A stretch of DNA of 17,856 nucleotides from Spirochaetaceae bacterium (lineage in GTDB: Bacteria; Spirochaetota; Spirochaetia; UBA9216): contig JAQQAK010000310.1 of NCBI GenBank assembly GCA_028527945.1, positions 1 to 17,856 of the forward strand, read 5' to 3'. A program made the position numbers and the translations under genes. Below the pieces are notes generated by a model, which was given only the letters and a program-made list of their open reading frames with translations, searched no databases and was not told the DNA's origin. Shown piece by piece: positions 6,192 through 13,401 of the stretch. Within the stretch, counting starts at the first letter, position 1. Every line of letters begins with the position of its first letter.

Positions 6192-6221
6192 CCGGATCAT
6201 TATTTATGATCCGGTTTTTTT
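6190..6221 (+). terminator. Intra-operon intrinsic terminator between pyrD and pyrK
   Basis: AACCGGATCAT (6190-6200), loop TATTT, then ATGATCCGGTT (6206-6216) form a perfect 11-bp stem running straight into T8 (6214-6221 counting the last stem bases). The stem starts in the last two bases of the pyrD TAA. Only 22 nt separate the end of the T-run from the pyrK ATG, with no promoter visible, so pyrK-pyrI expression probably depends on read-through. Confidence 0.9.
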
Positions 6222-6243
6222 ATACATAAAAACGGAGATAGAA

Positions 6244-7131
6244 ATGATAAAAGACAAAAGATATACATTGCCTATAGCAGAAATAAAAGAGGAGACAACT
6301 GAAGTCAGAACTTTTTGTTTCAATGTTAATTTAGACGTAGAAGCTGGGCAGTTTATAATGTTGACAGACTTTAACGGTGGAGAAAAGCCCTTTTCTATTT
6401 CGAATTATGAAAGCACCTCTGACGGTAAATTGTTATCTGTAACGATAAAGAAAATTGGAAATTTTACATCCAGATTATTTGAAATGTTCAAAGGGGATTT
6501 AGTCAGTATCAGAGGCGCCTATGGTTCCTCTTTTTTTATACCCGGAAAAGATAATTCTGCTAATGAAGAATATCATTGTTTACCCAAAGATTTTAAGCCC
6601 GTTTTATGTGGGGGAGGTTTTGGTCTTCCGCCGCTTTATCTTCTTGCCAGGCATCTTATTGATGCAGGTGTTCCTTCATCAAATATACGGGTAATAGCTG
6701 CCGGTAGAAATGAAGAGGCTCTTTTATTTGAAGAAAGGTTTAATATGCTTGGTGTTTCGTATATTGGCGCAGCAGAAAATCTGAACAATTCCGGGCATAA
6801 TAGATTCCTTGGAACCGCGGCAGAGGCTCTCGCGTCATTTGATACTGACTTCAATTTTGTTTATGCCTCTGGCCCTGATTTAATGATGAAGAGTCTTATT
6901 CCATTTATCCCCAATGGAGTTGAGTATCAGTTTTTGTTTGAACGATACATGAAATGCGCTATTGGAATTTGCGGCTCCTGTGCTACAGACCCGTCCGGAA
7001 TTAGAATATGTAAAGAAGGGCCGGCTCTTTGGAGGACTCAAGTTGAAAAACTTCAGGATTTTGGTGTTTACAAGCGAACGGCAAGTGGAAACATTGAGAG
7101 TTTCACTAACCGACTGGCAGGTAAAAAATGA
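6244..7131 (+). CDS. pyrK: Dihydroorotate dehydrogenase B, electron-transfer subunit
   Basis: The protein has 295 residues. It passes electrons from PyrD's FMN through FAD and a [2Fe-2S] cluster to NAD+. The FAD-binding segment is EKPFSIS (47-53), the nucleotide-binding segment GGGFGLPPLYLLA (123-135), and the cluster cysteines are C238, C243, C246 and C256 in ERYMKCAIGICGSC...RICKEGP. The last spacing (9 residues) is short compared with Lactococcus-type PyrK and, with GICGSC and RICKEGP, recalls archaeal PyrK proteins. SD GGAG stands 7-8 nt before the ATG. It follows the terminator at 6190-6221, and its TGA overlaps the pyrC ATG (ATGA). Confidence 0.93.
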   Translation: MIKDKRYTLPIAEIKEETTEVRTFCFNVNLDVEAGQFIMLTDFNGGEKPFSISNYESTSDGKLLSVTIKKIGNFTSRLFEMFKGDLVSIRGAYGSSFFIPGKDNSANEEYHCLPKDFKPVLCGGGFGLPPLYLLARHLIDAGVPSSNIRVIAAGRNEEALLFEERFNMLGVSYIGAAENLNNSGHNRFLGTAAEALASFDTDFNFVYASGPDLMMKSLIPFIPNGVEYQFLFERYMKCAIGICGSCATDPSGIRICKEGPALWRTQVEKLQDFGVYKRTASGNIESFTNRLAGKK

Positions 7132-8432
7132 GTGAAAGACTTCTTGTAAAAAATGCAAATACAGAGTCAGGTCTGGTTGATATTCTTGTAAATGACGGCC
7201 TTATAAAGTCTGTGTACAAGGCAACAGATTCTAAATATCAAGAGAACATTAAAATTTTGGATGCTGAAAATCGTTTTGTTATTCCGGGAATGATTGATCC
7301 CCATGTGCATTTCAGGAGCCCCGGACTGACTGAAAAAGAGGATTGGGCAAGTGCTGGGCCGGCGGCTTTATCAGGAGGGGTAACAACTGTTATTGATATG
7401 CCTAATACCAAACCTCCTACAGAAACTATGAAGGCTCTTGAGCTTAAAAGATTTGAGGCAGAAAAAGCGGGGTTAAACTGTCCAAGGCATTTATTTTGGA
7501 GCGGCGCAACAGAAGACTCCATCAATGAACTTCCTGTGCTTCTTGCAGAAAAAGACATTGCTGGCGTTAAGCTGTTTTTTTCAAGTACAAGTTCAAATAA
7601 CAGCAGCAGTAAGCCTGATTTTATTCGGAAAGTCTTTTCTTTGGCGGCGACAGCAAATAAGCCTGTTGCCGTTCATTCTGAGCTTGCTTCAATTATTGCT
7701 GAGTCAGCTAATATTGATGTTTCTCAATGCTCTTTTCTTGAAGGACATAACCTTAGACGTCCTCCAGCAGCCGCTGAAAAAGGCACTGAACTTGCTTTAC
7801 AACTTGCAGCGGAGACTGGTTGCAAATTGTACATATGCCACCTCTCTACCGCTTTGGAGTTTGATATAATTCGTAAGTTTAAGGCCGAATATGGAACTGA
7901 TTCTGTAATCGCTGAGCTTATGCCGCATCATCTTTTGCTTGATGAAACTCATCATGTTATTGACGGCCCACAAAGCTGGGCAAAGGTTAATCCGCCTCTG
8001 CGCTATCAAAAGGATAGAGAAGCTGCAATAGAGGCTCTTTTGGATGGAACTATAGATCTGATAGGAAGTGATCACGCGCCTCATAAACTATCAGAAAAAG
8101 AACAAATTGGTAAAAGTTTTTATGATTGTCCGTCAGGTTTTCCTGGGGTAGAGACCGAGCTTGGGCTTATTGCCAGTTTTTTATCACAGAAATCCAGTAA
8201 TTGGCTTTCTGATTTACAAAAACTTACAAGCGGCCGAGCTTCCAATATTTTTAATTTATCTGAAAGGTCGGGAATAAGAGAGGGCTCTTTAGCTGATCTT
8301 GTTATACTTGGCGGCTCAAAACGAATTGACTCAAATAGTTTCAAGTCCAAGGCAAAGTTTTCACCATTTAACGGCATGACCATGCCTGTATCAGTATATA
8401 AAACCATTTTTGGAGGAAGGATAATTGAATAA
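7128..8432 (+). CDS. pyrC: Dihydroorotase, class I
   Basis: This 434-residue zinc amidohydrolase cyclises carbamoyl-aspartate to dihydroorotate (step three). The metal site is DPHVHFR (57-63; H59, H61), with H183 (AVHSE), H238 (ICHLS) and D315 in GSDHAPH (313-319). MPNTKPPT (91-98) and the late RASNIF plus GSLADLVIL (386-394) are typical of long class I dihydroorotases rather than the short E. coli type. The ATG overlaps the pyrK stop by 4 nt, and the gene end overlaps the pyrEF start by 8 nt, so translation is coupled along the operon. Confidence 0.95.
   Translation: MSERLLVKNANTESGLVDILVNDGLIKSVYKATDSKYQENIKILDAENRFVIPGMIDPHVHFRSPGLTEKEDWASAGPAALSGGVTTVIDMPNTKPPTETMKALELKRFEAEKAGLNCPRHLFWSGATEDSINELPVLLAEKDIAGVKLFFSSTSSNNSSSKPDFIRKVFSLAATANKPVAVHSELASIIAESANIDVSQCSFLEGHNLRRPPAAAEKGTELALQLAAETGCKLYICHLSTALEFDIIRKFKAEYGTDSVIAELMPHHLLLDETHHVIDGPQSWAKVNPPLRYQKDREAAIEALLDGTIDLIGSDHAPHKLSEKEQIGKSFYDCPSGFPGVETELGLIASFLSQKSSNWLSDLQKLTSGRASNIFNLSERSGIREGSLADLVILGGSKRIDSNSFKSKAKFSPFNGMTMPVSVYKTIFGGRIIE
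8412..8416 (+). promoter_or_regulatory. Shine-Dalgarno supporting the TTG start of pyrEF
   Basis: GGAGG lies 8 nt before TTG 8425, inside the end of pyrC. No ATG or GTG start is available upstream of the conserved GLYEIGAVRFG segment, so this site decides the TTG start. Confidence 0.75.
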
Positions 8433-9837
8433 TAAAAAAGAAGAATTTATTAAGGGCTTGTATGAAATTGGGGCTGTAAGGTTTGGGAAATTCACTCTTA
8501 AAAGCGGGATAGAATCTCCATTCTATCTGGATCTTCGAAAAGTGATATCATATCCAAAGCTTCATAGTCTTATGTGTTCCATGCTCTCAGACTATGCCGC
8601 GGGGCTTGATTTTGACTGTGTTCTTGGTATTCCATACACCGCGCTGCCTTCCGCATCTATTATTGCGGAAACCTTGAAAAAACCACTTTTTATGTTAAGA
8701 AAAGAGGTTAAGACTTACGGTGCAGGTGGAAAACTTGTTGGTGATCCAGATAAAAAAGGAAAATGCCTCATAGTGGATGACCTTGTTACAACAGGTGGCT
8801 CAAAGTTTGAAACTGCTGATGAGCTTACTTCTCTCGGTTTTGGAGTTAAAGATATCTTGGTTGTTGTAGATAGAAGTGCTGATGCTGTTAATGAGTTAAG
8901 CTCGCGGGGGTTAGTTCTTCATAGTCTGGTTTCTCTTGAAGAAATTGTTCAATATTTGAATAAGACTGGTTGTCTTGATGATGCCAAGGTAGAGGAGATA
9001 AAATCTTTTACCAAAACTCTTCCAGAGAAAGAGAAGGCACTTAAAACTGATAATGATGTTGAGTCTAATAAATTTACAAATAAACTACTTGATGTTATAA
9101 AAAGAAAAAAATCTAACCTTATACTTTCTCTTGATACTGAAGATCCTGACGAGTTTTTTGATATTCTTGAAAAGACTTCAAAAAGTATTGTAATGGTAAA
9201 AACTCATGTAGATATTATTCGTAATTTTACTCCTGATTTTCTGGACAGATTAAAAAAACTTGCAGAAAAAGGCGACTTTCTTATTTTTGAAGATCGAAAG
9301 TTTGCTGACATAGGCAATACTGTTAAACATCAATTTTATGGTGGTGTTTACCGTATAGCTGAATGGGCTGACTGTGTTACCAGCCATCTGATTGCTGGAG
9401 AGGGAACTGTTAAGGGGCTTTTTCCAGATGGAGAGGCTTCTATGAAGGCAGAAAAACCTCAGGCGGCCTTTCTTCTTGCCAGAATGTCCAGTAAAGGAAA
9501 TCTTATAACAGAATATTATAGCAAAAAGGTTATTGAAGCTGGTAAAGACAACTTTTCTGTTGTGTCCGGTTATATTGGTCATGGAAAAGATGTTGAAGAC
9601 ATAAAACAGTATAAATCTCTAATTCCAAAAGGACAGCTTCTTCTTATGCCTGGTGTAAAACTTGAACGAGGTTCAGATAATCTTGGACAGCAATACCTGA
9701 CAGTTGAAGAGGCCGTTACAGGTGGTGCTGACTGTATCATTGTTGGGCGTGGAATAATAAAGGCTGAAGATCCTCAGGCTGAAGCTGAAATCTATCGGGA
9801 ACGAGCCTGGAACGTTTTTTGTAAGAGAGGAATGTAA
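8425..9837 (+). CDS. pyrEF: Bifunctional UMP synthase: orotate phosphoribosyltransferase-OMP decarboxylase fusion
   Basis: The protein has 470 residues in two domains and catalyses the last two steps to UMP. Residues 1-195 are OPRT: GLYEIGAVRFGKFTLKSG (11-28), the flexible loop RKEVKTYGAGGKLVG (92-106) and the PRPP motif CLIVDDLVTTGGS (114-126). A short charged linker (about 196-215) leads to OMP decarboxylase (216-470) with LSLDTED (234-240), VKTHVDI (258-264), FEDRKFADIGNT (288-299; catalytic Asp290, Lys292, Asp295), MPGVKL (408-413), DNLGQQY (418-424) and IIVGRG (438-443). Domain order and motif wording match animal UMP synthase (UMPS) and the URA3-type decarboxylase, not typical bacterial PyrF. 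The start is TTG, overlapping pyrC by 8 nt. The next gene's ATG follows the stop directly. Confidence 0.95.
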   Translation: MNNKKEEFIKGLYEIGAVRFGKFTLKSGIESPFYLDLRKVISYPKLHSLMCSMLSDYAAGLDFDCVLGIPYTALPSASIIAETLKKPLFMLRKEVKTYGAGGKLVGDPDKKGKCLIVDDLVTTGGSKFETADELTSLGFGVKDILVVVDRSADAVNELSSRGLVLHSLVSLEEIVQYLNKTGCLDDAKVEEIKSFTKTLPEKEKALKTDNDVESNKFTNKLLDVIKRKKSNLILSLDTEDPDEFFDILEKTSKSIVMVKTHVDIIRNFTPDFLDRLKKLAEKGDFLIFEDRKFADIGNTVKHQFYGGVYRIAEWADCVTSHLIAGEGTVKGLFPDGEASMKAEKPQAAFLLARMSSKGNLITEYYSKKVIEAGKDNFSVVSGYIGHGKDVEDIKQYKSLIPKGQLLLMPGVKLERGSDNLGQQYLTVEEAVTGGADCIIVGRGIIKAEDPQAEAEIYRERAWNVFCKRGM

Positions 9838-10764
9838 ATGTCAGAATATATTTTCCCTGAAAAAAATATTATTTCAATTAGAGATCTTGGTCGTGATGAA
9901 CTTGACTATCTTGTTGAAACAGCTTGGGCCATAGAATCAGGACGAATAAAGCCAAATCTAAATGGAAGGATAGCATCTCTTCTTTTCTTTGAGCCATCAA
10001 CCAGAACATGTTTTTCTTTTGAGTCTGCTGTAAAGCGTCTTGGCGGCGAAGCTTTGATAATGAAGGGGACAAATGGGACTTCTGTTCAGAAAGGTGAAAG
10101 CTTTAGTGACACTCTCAGAACAATTGAGCGGTATTCTGACATTGTTGTTATCAGACATGCTGTTGAAGGGGCTGCAAGACTTGCTTCAGAGGTGATTGAT
10201 ATTCCTGTTGTAAATGCCGGAGACGGGGCAAATCAGCATCCTACTCAGGCTTTATTGGATTTATATTCTATTAAGAAAATACGTGGAACATTGGAAAATG
10301 TTAAGATTGGACTTGTTGGTGATCTTCGTTTTGGGCGAACAGTACATTCTCTTGCACAGGCATTATCACATTATAATCCTGAGTTTTATTTTATATCACC
10401 AAGCTTTCTTGAAATGCCAGAGCATATAAAAAATGAACTAAAAGAGAAGGGAATAAAATATACAGAACTTCCTGAAGTTGAACCAGTTGTTCCAGAACTT
10501 GATATTATGTATGTAACACGCATTCAGCGTGAACGATTTGCAGATTCGGAAGATTACGAAAGATTGAAAGGTTCTTACATAATTGATAAAGAAACAATAA
10601 AGGGTGCAAAAGAAGATATGAAAATTCTTCATCCGCTTCCTCGTGTTGATGAGATTGCCTGTGAAGTAGATTCTTCTCCTCATGCCTATTATTTTGATCA
10701 GGCTGAAAATGGTGTGTACATGCGCCAGGCAATATTATCAATTCTTTTGGGGGAGGTTAAATAG
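9838..10764 (+). CDS. pyrB: Aspartate carbamoyltransferase, catalytic subunit
   Basis: The protein has 308 residues, the usual length of the catalytic chain. It joins carbamoyl phosphate and aspartate, the committed pyrimidine step. Carbamoyl-phosphate binding residues are in PSTRTCFSFESA (53-64; S54, T55, R56, T57), Q84-K85 of the 80s loop, RHAVEG (106-111) and HPTQALLDLY (134-143). Aspartate binding uses DLRFGRTVHS (162-171), RIQRERF (228-234) and HPLPRVDE (265-272). It starts immediately after the pyrEF stop, with GAGAGGA as ribosome site. Pairing with pyrI predicts the allosteric dodecamer seen in enterobacteria and many archaea. Confidence 0.97.
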   Translation: MSEYIFPEKNIISIRDLGRDELDYLVETAWAIESGRIKPNLNGRIASLLFFEPSTRTCFSFESAVKRLGGEALIMKGTNGTSVQKGESFSDTLRTIERYSDIVVIRHAVEGAARLASEVIDIPVVNAGDGANQHPTQALLDLYSIKKIRGTLENVKIGLVGDLRFGRTVHSLAQALSHYNPEFYFISPSFLEMPEHIKNELKEKGIKYTELPEVEPVVPELDIMYVTRIQRERFADSEDYERLKGSYIIDKETIKGAKEDMKILHPLPRVDEIACEVDSSPHAYYFDQAENGVYMRQAILSILLGEVK

Positions 10765-11226
10765 ATGAAACAATTAAAAGTTGACGCGATAAAAGACGGA
10801 ACCGTTATTGATCATATTCCTGCTGGAAAGGCTATTCAGGTTCTAAAAATATTGAAGACTCAGGGGAATCATCCTGTAAGTATAGGTATGAATCTTCCAA
10901 GTACAAAGTTTGGCGCAAAAGATATTTTAAAGATAGAGAATCATGAATTATCTGCGGCTGAGGTTGACCGAATTGCAATAATAGCCCCCACAGCCTCAAT
11001 TACTATTATCAGGCATTACGAGGTCGCTGAGAAGAGAAAGGTTTCTGTTCCTGAAAAGCTTGAAAATGTGGCGTATTGTCCTAATCCAAATTGTATAACT
11101 AACGCAGAATCTATTGCGACACGTTTTAAAAAATATAAAGAAAATGCTGACGGTAAGGTTGATTATATGTGCAACTACTGTGAAAAAATCTACAGAGCGG
11201 AAGATTTTAAAATTAAGCTTGGCTGA
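10765..11226 (+). CDS. pyrI: Aspartate carbamoyltransferase, regulatory subunit
   Basis: The protein has 153 residues, the usual regulatory-chain length. The N-terminal allosteric domain (1-100) begins KQLKVDAIKDGTVIDHIPAG (2-21), with the family-typical GMNLPS (41-46) and GAKDILKIE (50-58). The C-terminal zinc domain has C105 and C110 (CPNPNC) and C136 and C139 (CNYC). It binds nucleotide effectors and transmits feedback control to PyrB, so the pathway has end-product control at the protein level. The ATG directly follows the pyrB stop; GGAGG lies 9 nt upstream. It is the last gene of the operon. Confidence 0.97.
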   Translation: MKQLKVDAIKDGTVIDHIPAGKAIQVLKILKTQGNHPVSIGMNLPSTKFGAKDILKIENHELSAAEVDRIAIIAPTASITIIRHYEVAEKRKVSVPEKLENVAYCPNPNCITNAESIATRFKKYKENADGKVDYMCNYCEKIYRAEDFKIKLG

Positions 11227-11259
11227 TGCTCATTTTTCTAAATTTTAACAATCATCGCT

Positions 11260-11283
11260 CCGCCTGAGACGCGGGGCGGCTTT
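11260..11283 (+). terminator. GC-rich hairpin after pyrI, possible operon terminator
   Basis: CCGCC (11260-11264) pairs with GGCGG (11275-11279), extendable by a T-G pair, and is followed only by CTTT. It is the most GC-rich spot in an AT-rich neighbourhood and lies 34 nt after the pyrI stop. The T-run is short, so strength is uncertain. Confidence 0.4.
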
Positions 11284-11288
11284 CATAT

Positions 11289-11322
11289 AGTCTTTCTCTT
11301 TCATAATGAAGAAAGAAAGACT
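11289..11322. terminator. Stem-loop between convergent pyrI and NlpC-like genes
   Basis: AGTCTTTCT (11289-11297) and AGAAAGACT (11314-11322) are perfect complements, with partial pairing inside. The position between two convergent genes suggests a bidirectional terminator, but no T-run follows on either side. Confidence 0.4.
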
Positions 11323-11337
11323 GTCATAATCAATATT

Positions 11338-12024
11338 CTATCGAAAGTATGATTTTGGCAGCAGCCATGCCCTTCCAAAAACTCTTATTAGCTCACTTGC
11401 AAGACTTTCATTATTAGGCGCCGGTGGTGAGCCTCTCATTCGCATAGGAGAGTTTATCTCTCTATCATGCGGATGTTTTAAATTCATTTTTGCGTATACT
11501 AAGCCTTTGCGGTAATTGTCGTGAATATAAGTAATTGTACCGTCTTTTTTTACATCAACAACCATTCCTGTATGGCTGAAATAATCGTTGAACTTGCCGT
11601 CTCCGTTTCTGTCATAGGTGTTATCCCAGAAAATCAGATCTCCAGGTTCTGGTAGTTTTGTGTCTGTAAGAAGTTTATGATCTTTCAGGCAATAGTAGAG
11701 TCTTTTTACCCCATTGCCATCATAACCGCTGTAACATTTTTCAAGATATATTCCAGCTTTATAGTAAATCGCCAGCATTGCTCCAGAGCAATCAAGGTTG
11801 TAGGTTTTATTGTCAGCAACTAAAGAATCGTTATTTGAACCCACATATGTTTCTGCGGCCTGAACGAGTTTTTTCTGTATTGGTTTTAGCTTTTCTTTTT
11901 TATTTTGTTTTGTGTTACTTTCAAAATTGTTATATCCATTATCAGTTGTAGCACAGCTATAAAATGAAAATATCAGTAATATTGTGATGAGAATTGAAAA
12001 TATAGTAAAATTCTTCTTAATCAT
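11338..12024 (-). CDS. NlpC/P60-like lipoprotein, putative cell-wall peptidase
   Basis: The protein has 228 residues. Residues 1-24 are a lipoprotein signal ending FYSC (Cys24), followed by a lysine-rich linker. The catalytic domain (about 48-185) has LDCSGA (77-82; nucleophile Cys79), PGDLIFWDN (127-135), SHTGMV (150-155; His151) and YIHDN (166-170; His168), the order expected of NlpC/P60 cysteine peptidases that cut cell-wall peptides. Between the PGDLIFW strand and the catalytic His sits DRNGDGKFND (138-147), which reads like an EF-hand calcium loop. The ATG overlaps the stop of the TPR gene by one base (TAATG), so the two are co-translated. Substrate is not shown; a periplasmic location is inferred from the lipobox. 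Confidence 0.78.
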   Translation of the reverse strand: MIKKNFTIFSILITILLIFSFYSCATTDNGYNNFESNTKQNKKEKLKPIQKKLVQAAETYVGSNNDSLVADNKTYNLDCSGAMLAIYYKAGIYLEKCYSGYDGNGVKRLYYCLKDHKLLTDTKLPEPGDLIFWDNTYDRNGDGKFNDYFSHTGMVVDVKKDGTITYIHDNYRKGLVYAKMNLKHPHDREINSPMRMRGSPPAPNNESLASELIRVFGRAWLLPKSYFR

Positions 12025-12593
12025 TAAAACCAGTTAATTTGAAGTTTTACCAAAATTAGCTCAAGCTCTTTTCTGATTTCATCCGGAAAATCAAGAAAGA
12101 AGGTTTCTTCTATAATTGTTTTGGCTTCTTCATACTGTTTTAGAGTTATATGAGAGTATGCAAGAGCATAAAGTGTTCTGTAATCATAAGGATTGTGTTC
12201 ATAGGATTTAAGAATGTATTCATGAGAGTCTTCATCTTTCTTCTGTATTCCGTATAAAACTCCAATATTTCTAAGAATTGATGGGCTGTCAGGGGAGAGG
12301 CTTTCAGCTTTTTTGAGGTATTCTTCGGCTTTTGCCAATTCGCCTTTTTTAAACCATGCGCAACCTAGCGCTTCCCATGCTTCAGGAGTTTCTGTTTGGC
12401 GTTGAATATAGTAGTCGAGTGTTTTTATTGCCTTATCATTTTCACCGGTTTCTGTATATATAATACCCATATAGCAAATGGCTCTGTCATTATCCGGTTC
12501 ATCTAAAAGTATTGCTCCAAGAATTTTTTTAGCTTCTCTAAGATAACCCGTCAAAATAAGATTTTCGGCAATATCTATTGCATTTGCATTCAT
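12024..12593 (-). CDS. Tetratricopeptide-repeat protein
   Basis: This 189-residue protein has no signal peptide, so it is probably cytoplasmic. At least four tandem 34-residue TPR units cover about residues 10-175. Examples are AICYMGIIYTETGENDKAIK (38-57), AWEALGCAWFKKGELAKAEE (72-91) and TLYALAYSHITLKQYEEAKT (139-158), with the usual Gly/Ala/Tyr positions. TPR proteins are scaffolds for protein-protein contact; a partner cannot be named. Its stop overlaps the start of the NlpC-like lipoprotein gene, which suggests a role in the same envelope process. SD AGAGGA is about 10 nt upstream, and a plausible promoter lies at 12643-12670. Confidence 0.85.
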   Translation of the reverse strand: MNANAIDIAENLILTGYLREAKKILGAILLDEPDNDRAICYMGIIYTETGENDKAIKTLDYYIQRQTETPEAWEALGCAWFKKGELAKAEEYLKKAESLSPDSPSILRNIGVLYGIQKKDEDSHEYILKSYEHNPYDYRTLYALAYSHITLKQYEEAKTIIEETFFLDFPDEIRKELELILVKLQINWF

Positions 12594-12642
12594 TAGCGTG
12601 TTTTCCTCTCTTGTGTACGCTTAAATTTCGGCCAAAGCTTAT

Positions 12643-12670
12643 ATAATATTGAGTCGCGAAAAAGAGTAAA
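12643..12670 (-). promoter_or_regulatory. Putative promoter of the TPR-NlpC operon
   Basis: On the minus strand TTTACT (12670-12665), a 16-nt spacer and TATTAT (12648-12643) form a reasonable sigma-70-like promoter about 50 nt before the TPR start. Confidence 0.45.
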
Positions 12671-12751
12671 AAATATTTTTTTAATAGCTGTGTAATTCTT
12701 GAAGTTATGAAGGTTTTGGACTTAGGTAATTTCTGTACGTTGAGACTTATA

Positions 12752-12776
12752 GGCTCAATCTATTTGAAATTGAGTC
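12752..12776 (-). other. Stem-loop overlapping the rlmE stop codon
   Basis: GGCTCAAT (12752-12759) pairs with ATTGAGTC (12769-12776), one G-U pair included, around a 9-nt loop that contains the rlmE TAG. No T-run follows on the minus strand, so it is a weak candidate terminator or 3'-end stabiliser. Confidence 0.35.
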
Positions 12777-13365
12777 CTACCAAGTATGTTTCAAAAGATT
12801 CGTTACGGCAGGCTTTTGGTTTAAAGATTTTTGTTTCTTTGAATGTTTTTGCCAGCATGTTTGCCAGCTCTTTTTCATCTCCTCCCTGAAATATCTTTAT
12901 TGCCAGATTCCCACCAGGGCAGAGCATTTTGTCTGCAATTGAAATAATTCCTTCAGCAAGTGTGAAAGAACGTCCTGTATCGACTGTGCGATTGCCTGTT
13001 GTTGCAGGAGCCGCGTCACTTATTACTGCGTCAAAGGGGCCTTTTTCAAGCAGTTGCGATTGTATTTTCTCGTCAAAAAAATCACCTTGAAGAAAAAATA
13101 ATCTCTCTTCATTTTTATTTATTGTTATATCTTTTAAATCAACTGCTGCAACAAGACTGTCTTTTCCTGTTTTTCGTAAGCAGTAAAGGCTCCAGCTTCC
13201 GGGAGCCGCGCCTATATCAAGGATTTTGGAGTTCTTTTTGAATATGCCGAATTTACTGTTGAGTTCTTCAAGTTTGTAAACTGATCGGGCAGGATACCCC
13301 TCTTTTTTTGCCTTTAGAGAATAATGATCAAGTTCACTTCTTTTTGATGATTTTTTCTTTGGCAT
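12760..13365 (-). CDS. rlmE: 23S rRNA 2'-O-ribose methyltransferase (FtsJ/RrmJ family)
   Basis: This 201-residue SAM-dependent enzyme methylates the 2'-OH of the conserved uridine (U2552 in E. coli numbering) in the A-loop of 23S rRNA, in late 50S assembly. The SAM-binding motif is LDIGAAPGSW (49-58). The K-D-K-E catalytic tetrad is visible as K31 (SVYKLEE), D117 (SDAAP), K157 (IKIFQG) and E192 (SFETYLV). The length is close to that of E. coli RlmE. AGGGGAG lies 10 nt before the ATG. The gene diverges from the polyprenyl synthase gene with a gap of about 36 nt. Confidence 0.93.
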   Translation of the reverse strand: MPKKKSSKRSELDHYSLKAKKEGYPARSVYKLEELNSKFGIFKKNSKILDIGAAPGSWSLYCLRKTGKDSLVAAVDLKDITINKNEERLFFLQGDFFDEKIQSQLLEKGPFDAVISDAAPATTGNRTVDTGRSFTLAEGIISIADKMLCPGGNLAIKIFQGGDEKELANMLAKTFKETKIFKPKACRNESFETYLVGLNFK

Positions 13366-13401
13366 ATTGACTTAACTCCCCTCTTTGTGTTTTCTAGTAA
13401 C

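Noticed and set aside
9838..11226. Antisense and alternate-frame ORFs inside pyrB and pyrI
   Set aside because: They are short, basic or Leu-rich shadows of AT-rich coding sequence, without ribosome sites or family motifs.
11260..11322. RNA gene or riboswitch between pyrI and the NlpC-like gene
   Set aside because: The two hairpins sit between convergent genes and are most simply terminators; no conserved RNA family features were seen.
13387..13401. GTG 13387 as the start of the polyprenyl synthase
   Set aside because: No SD sequence supports it, and it adds only five non-conserved residues. ATG 13402 was preferred, though not proven.
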